Of a stretch of 64,000 nt of DNA, positions 60,486 to 64,000 are shown piece by piece. The stretch spans positions 23,683,648 through 23,747,647 of the forward strand of contig CM074189.1 of assembly GCA_037179385.1 (NCBI GenBank), read 5' to 3'. Both the position numbers and the translations under genes were made by a program. This DNA comes from Holothuria scabra. Its lineage: Eukaryota > Echinodermata > Holothuroidea > Aspidochirotida > Holothuriidae. The notes below the pieces were generated by a model. That model was not told where the DNA came from, did no database searches, and worked only from the letters and a program-made list of their open reading frames with translations. The stretch's first letter is position 1. Each line of letters starts with the position of its first letter.

Positions 60486-62595
60486 ACTATTTTGCAGGTA
60501 AGTGAGGGTTACGTATGTAAATGGGAGGTAAGGAAGGGTGCTGTAGATTCATATAACACTATCTTGTATATCATTCATGTTACAAAATGCAGTGGTATAC
60601 TTTAAAATGCAACATCATGGACGTATCATTACAGCGCCCTCTATTTTCAGCATTTCAAACTGTCACGGGCTTTATTTTTTTTGAGAAAATTTTCTCAATC
60701 ATATATGTTATGTCATGTCACATAAAATAATGATGATGTATCCCATGATGTGTATGGTGACAAAGGGGCTGCCTAGCACTCCTTATTCGGACATGACACT
60801 TTTAATCAAATGTATTAATATTGCCCCACCCAGAATAGATTGACTGCAACCAAGTTAAAATGTTGCTGGAAATGTTTATTTTTCGTCATATTTCCAATAC
60901 TCATAATTTTGCATGTAGATGGAAAGTAGGAACTTGGAAGAAAAGAAAAAAAGTTTTGAAACATCTCCTTAAAACTGAAAAAAGAAAAAAGTTATACTTA
61001 TAACTAGGTCAAAAAATCCAAAGGGTAGTACCATTTTGAATTTAAGCCACCTTAAAGGTAAACAATTTTTATTAAAAGGGAGTGGAAACTTTCTACTCGA
61101 AGACCCCTCCCTTCCCTGACCATATCATACATGCAATGAAAATAAAAGAAGAGTCTATTTTAAGACTTTTGATTGCATTTCAGAGTAAGCAGGGTTCTCA
61201 AGTAGCTGTTTTGTTTGGCTGCAAACAGACAAAATTTGAAGATGGTAATCAGACCCTTAGACAAGATATATTCAACTGAGACAAAGAGTTGAGCCATCCT
61301 CACTGGAATTGACAATTCGAAATGTTAAAATATTAAACAGTAATAGCTCCTGTGTGAACATTGATTATACATCCAGAGGCAAAAGTAGGTCCTACTCCTA
61401 CCCCAATGTTACCAACTTTAACAAAATGAAACCATCATATGGGGTCACAATGTGCTAACTAATGACAGCTTTGAATCATGGGGCAGGTGAGCCCCCCTTC
61501 AGGCCCATTTACTAAGTTATTTTTTTTGGCATGACCTCATCAAAGTGGTTTGAAATTGCAACATATTCTCCTCAGTAATCACATTACTATAGCCATTCTG
61601 TCAAAAAGGCAACTTAACATGATTGTTCATCATCGTTGGCCTGAAATTAATACAAACGATTCGATTCTGTTACAGACGCTCTTATATGAGGCCTCCCCCT
61701 GAAGATTGATGATTCACAGAGAACATACCATGAGAACAAATTGGAGCACCTTAGAGGGCTCCCTTCAGCTTTGATACCTTGAAGCAGTTTTCAAGTGGGT
61801 GATATAGATGCAGGAGCAGTAACATCATTGGAGTGTCGCACTTGCCTGTGCAGAGTGCCCCCAACATAGCCGAGAGACAGAAACCTCATAGTCTACGATA
61901 TTTTCCTATTTCAGGTAGCAAAAGATCTTTCTCAAAACTGTCTGGCGATACCTGAGGCGACATACACTTTGTAATAAAGCTGACATAATTGATCTTAATG
62001 GGGAACGACTTCTTTGTTTATGAAAACGTCTTAAATTTCAGCTATCATTACCAATTAAGCCTTCTGCAGGGGTTGATCCATTATACCATGTGCACATGAC
62101 TAGCACCATTATGTCCGTTGAAAGTGAGATATGTGGATGTTATTTTCGTGGTTTAAGGAGCTTAAGTAGCAGTGAGTGGATGAGTGTTTTAGTTCTCGTG
62201 GATATAAAGATAGAGGCTAAACAGTCTGGGTCACTGGGTCAAGTATAGATTGCTTGAGTATCTCTTTGTGACATCACATACAATCCTCGAACATATTATT
62301 TGGAAAGTGGTCATATATTGCTATGGTATTTGTGACTTTCAGATTTGTTCATAGCTGAACTGGGTTTTACAAAGGAGACCAAGTGTCATTTTTTTTATTA
62401 GGGAAGTGCTCTGCAATTTTCAGGGTTAGTAATCAGGAAGTTTGAAAGATTTCAGTCTTTTTTAATGAAAAGTTAAAAATTTTAGGTTTGTGTTGAAGAA
62501 TCTGCCCAATAACCAAAACCAGAAATTCTTTGGGGCAAGCACTGGTTGTTGGGGGTAACATACTTTGTCATATTTATTGAACCACAGATTTATCT
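60486..62595. other. Intron 5 sequence
   Basis: Apart from the 80-bp duplicated block at 60631-60712, no exon with matching phase or other feature was recognised. A further small exon cannot be excluded. Confidence 0.4.
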
Positions 62596-62700
62596 GGGGT
62601 CTAGTTGGTAGAGCTTTCGACTCCACTCAGAAGTTCTAGGATTTGAGTCCCTGGTCAGGTCATGGCAAAGACTTAAAAAACAGAATATTCTGACCTTCGA
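62596..62700 (+). mobile_element. tRNA-derived SINE, 5' fragment
   Basis: TCTAGTTGGTAGAGCTTTCG is a good tRNA A-box region and GGATTTGAGTCCCTGG a good B box, about 30 bases apart as in a tRNA. It continues TCAGGTCATGGCAAAGACTT as in the other SINE copies, then breaks off. Confidence 0.68.
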
Positions 62701-63064
62701 ACTTTTAGTATTAAAAATACACTATTACTAAAAATGATCAGAAAAATCCCAAAGCAGTGGTGTAGAAATAATGACATCACTTTTTTCATATACGTGAGGT
62801 GGCAGTCAGAGTTCGTTTTCAATTCTTTCCATAACCTTAATTCTGCACCATTTTGTACACCGACTTTAAGGAGAAATATGTAGTCACTCCAAGTTGAAGT
62901 AGTGTAGTTCTATTTCATGATTGACTCTTGAGAGTCACATGGCAGTATTTTTCTCCTTAAAATGAAATACTGATTCAACAGCAGTTAAAACAAATGTATT
63001 GTTTCTTTTTACCTGTAAGACTTCTTCAATTCTTTTTCTTTATTCTGGTAAACAATCAGTTCAG

Positions 63065-63140
63065 AAGGGAAAAGGAGTTGCTGGAACAAAATGTTATTAT
63101 TCTCTGTCAAACTCTGATTGCCTTTTATGGTGATTTGTGA
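63065..63140 (+). CDS. Coiled-coil protein gene, exon 6 (proposed last exon)
   Basis: Acceptor AACAATCAGTTCAG with a pyrimidine-rich stretch 20-40 bases upstream. The first base completes the Leu codon begun in exon 5, giving NDLLREKELLEQNVIIL, then CQTLIAFYGDL and a TGA at 63138-63140. The alternative AG four bases earlier shifts to a frame without coiled-coil character. The total would be 257 residues. The hydrophobic end is less typical of a coiled coil, a weak donor (ATG|GTGATT) lies just before the stop, and I see no AATAAA nearby, so the gene may continue. Confidence 0.5.
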
Positions 63141-63235
63141 ATATTATAAGAGGGAAAGAGGAGGGCGTAAGGCCTGTAGGACCCGACCCATTGAGGCAAA
63201 CCCCTTGAACTACACATGCATCTGTTGACCCACTG

Positions 63236-63470
63236 TATGGTCCAGTGATTGGAACATCAGACTTGCAGTTGGGAGTTAGGTATTTGAGTCCTGGCGAGTC
63301 ATACCTAAGACTTAAAAAACTGAACCTACTGCCATTGTGCTTGGTGCTCAGCATAAGCAATGGATTAGAGAAAACAAGCCAGTGAGCCACAACTGGAAAA
63401 AAGCTGTGGCCCGCTTGGGTTGAACCAATTAGTCAGAAACTGGGCCATAAAACTCCATCTAACTAACTAC
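63236..63470 (+). mobile_element. tRNA-derived SINE, copy 3
   Basis: Head GGTCCAGTGATTGGAACATC and B-box GGTATTTGAGTCCTGG, then CATACCTAAGACTTAAAAAA, GCTTGGTGCTCAGCATAAGC, CCAGTGAGCCACAACTGG, tail CCATCTAACTAACTA. It lies about 100 bases after the proposed stop codon, so it may be part of the 3' UTR. Confidence 0.72.
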
Positions 63471-63633
63471 CCATGCACCTAAAGTGTGTGCAGTGCATCA
63501 TGTGCTACGTGTTCCATTTTTGAGATGAAAATTGTTGTCAAGTGTGAGATTTATCATCATAGTTGAAGAATGTCAGGCTACCATTTCTAACATTTCACGT
63601 GGTTCTGTGTTTGCAGGAACTGTCCAATCCTAC

Positions 63634-63816
63634 CAGTAGCGTAGCCAAGATCGTGTCAAGGGGTGAGGGGGTTTGGAGAGTGGCATGAGGAAAAGACCTA
63701 TGGGGAGGGAAAAAAAAAACGACAATTTTAGGTGTTTTTGCAATTATTTTTTTCAAGGTTAGGTCATGGTAGGGGGGGGGGGGTTTCAACCCCCCTCCCC
63801 CATGGCTATGCCACTG
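63634..63816. mobile_element. hAT-type MITE, 183 bp
   Basis: The left end CAGTAGCGTAGCCAAG and reversed right end CAGTGGCATAGCCATG match at 13 of 16 positions. Flanks AATCCTAC (63626-63633) and AATTCTAC (63817-63824) form an 8-bp target duplication with one mismatch. The interior has a 13-G tract and a GGGTTTCAACCCCCCTCCCC palindrome-like stretch. It lies 10 bases after a good splice acceptor (TCTGTGTTTGCAG, ending at 63616). Confidence 0.72.
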
Positions 63817-64000
63817 AATTCTACTGAATTTCAGTACAGAATATTGCTTCTTCACATGTGCTGAGTACAACTGCTGTACACCCATCATTATGTTGACCTC
63901 AACTGAATTTTTTTTTTTTTATGAAGTGCTTTGTGAGACTCCTTCAAATTAATTTTGTCAAATGTACTTCCTAATAACATTGGTGCATAAAATTTAACAG

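Noticed and set aside
1..64000. CRISPR array, bacterial operon or phage island
   Set aside because: Repeats are far too long or lack spacer structure, and the splice-bearing gene and SINEs are eukaryotic.

Overview
This is animal nuclear DNA. It has no bacterial-style operons; coding sequence is sparse and split by GT-AG introns, and many short inverted-repeat transposons, tRNA-derived SINEs and low-complexity tracts are present. Frequent AGGCCTA and CCTAACGTTA motifs, together with the repeat types, suggest a marine invertebrate deuterostome, perhaps an echinoderm. That is an impression, not a demonstrated assignment. All similarities were judged by eye; no alignment was computed.

Region 1 (1-33,892, about 53% of the window) is a head-to-tail array of a roughly 4.07-kb unit: eight full copies plus a partial ninth, open on the left. 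I see no believable protein gene in the unit. Each full unit carries a 0.48-kb TA-flanked inverted-repeat transposon, a TATA-like box with an AATAAA about 0.5 kb downstream, and a segment strongly resembling the 5' part of U2 snRNA. The units are nearly identical inside the array and diverge at its right edge (late copy 8 and copy 9), where extra insertions occur.

Region 2 (33,893-37,500) is unique sequence starting with a LINE reverse-transcriptase relic abutting the array. It continues with a degenerate GACAACTCG repeat and two non-autonomous transposons.

Region 3 (37,500-63,140) holds the one convincing protein gene, on the plus strand: six exons whose phases match at every junction, encoding a predicted 257-residue coiled-coil protein. 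Its first intron (11.3 kb) is full of repeats, including a pair of about 490-bp direct repeats 2.8 kb apart (LTR-like) with a 40-bp minisatellite beside one of them, and several inverted-repeat elements. Later introns carry more copies of the same element families, a 0.37-kb dispersed duplication, a local duplication around a transposon fragment, and SINEs.

Region 4 (63,141-64,000) is downstream of the proposed stop codon and contains a SINE and a hAT-type MITE next to a good splice acceptor. The gene's 3' end is therefore provisional.
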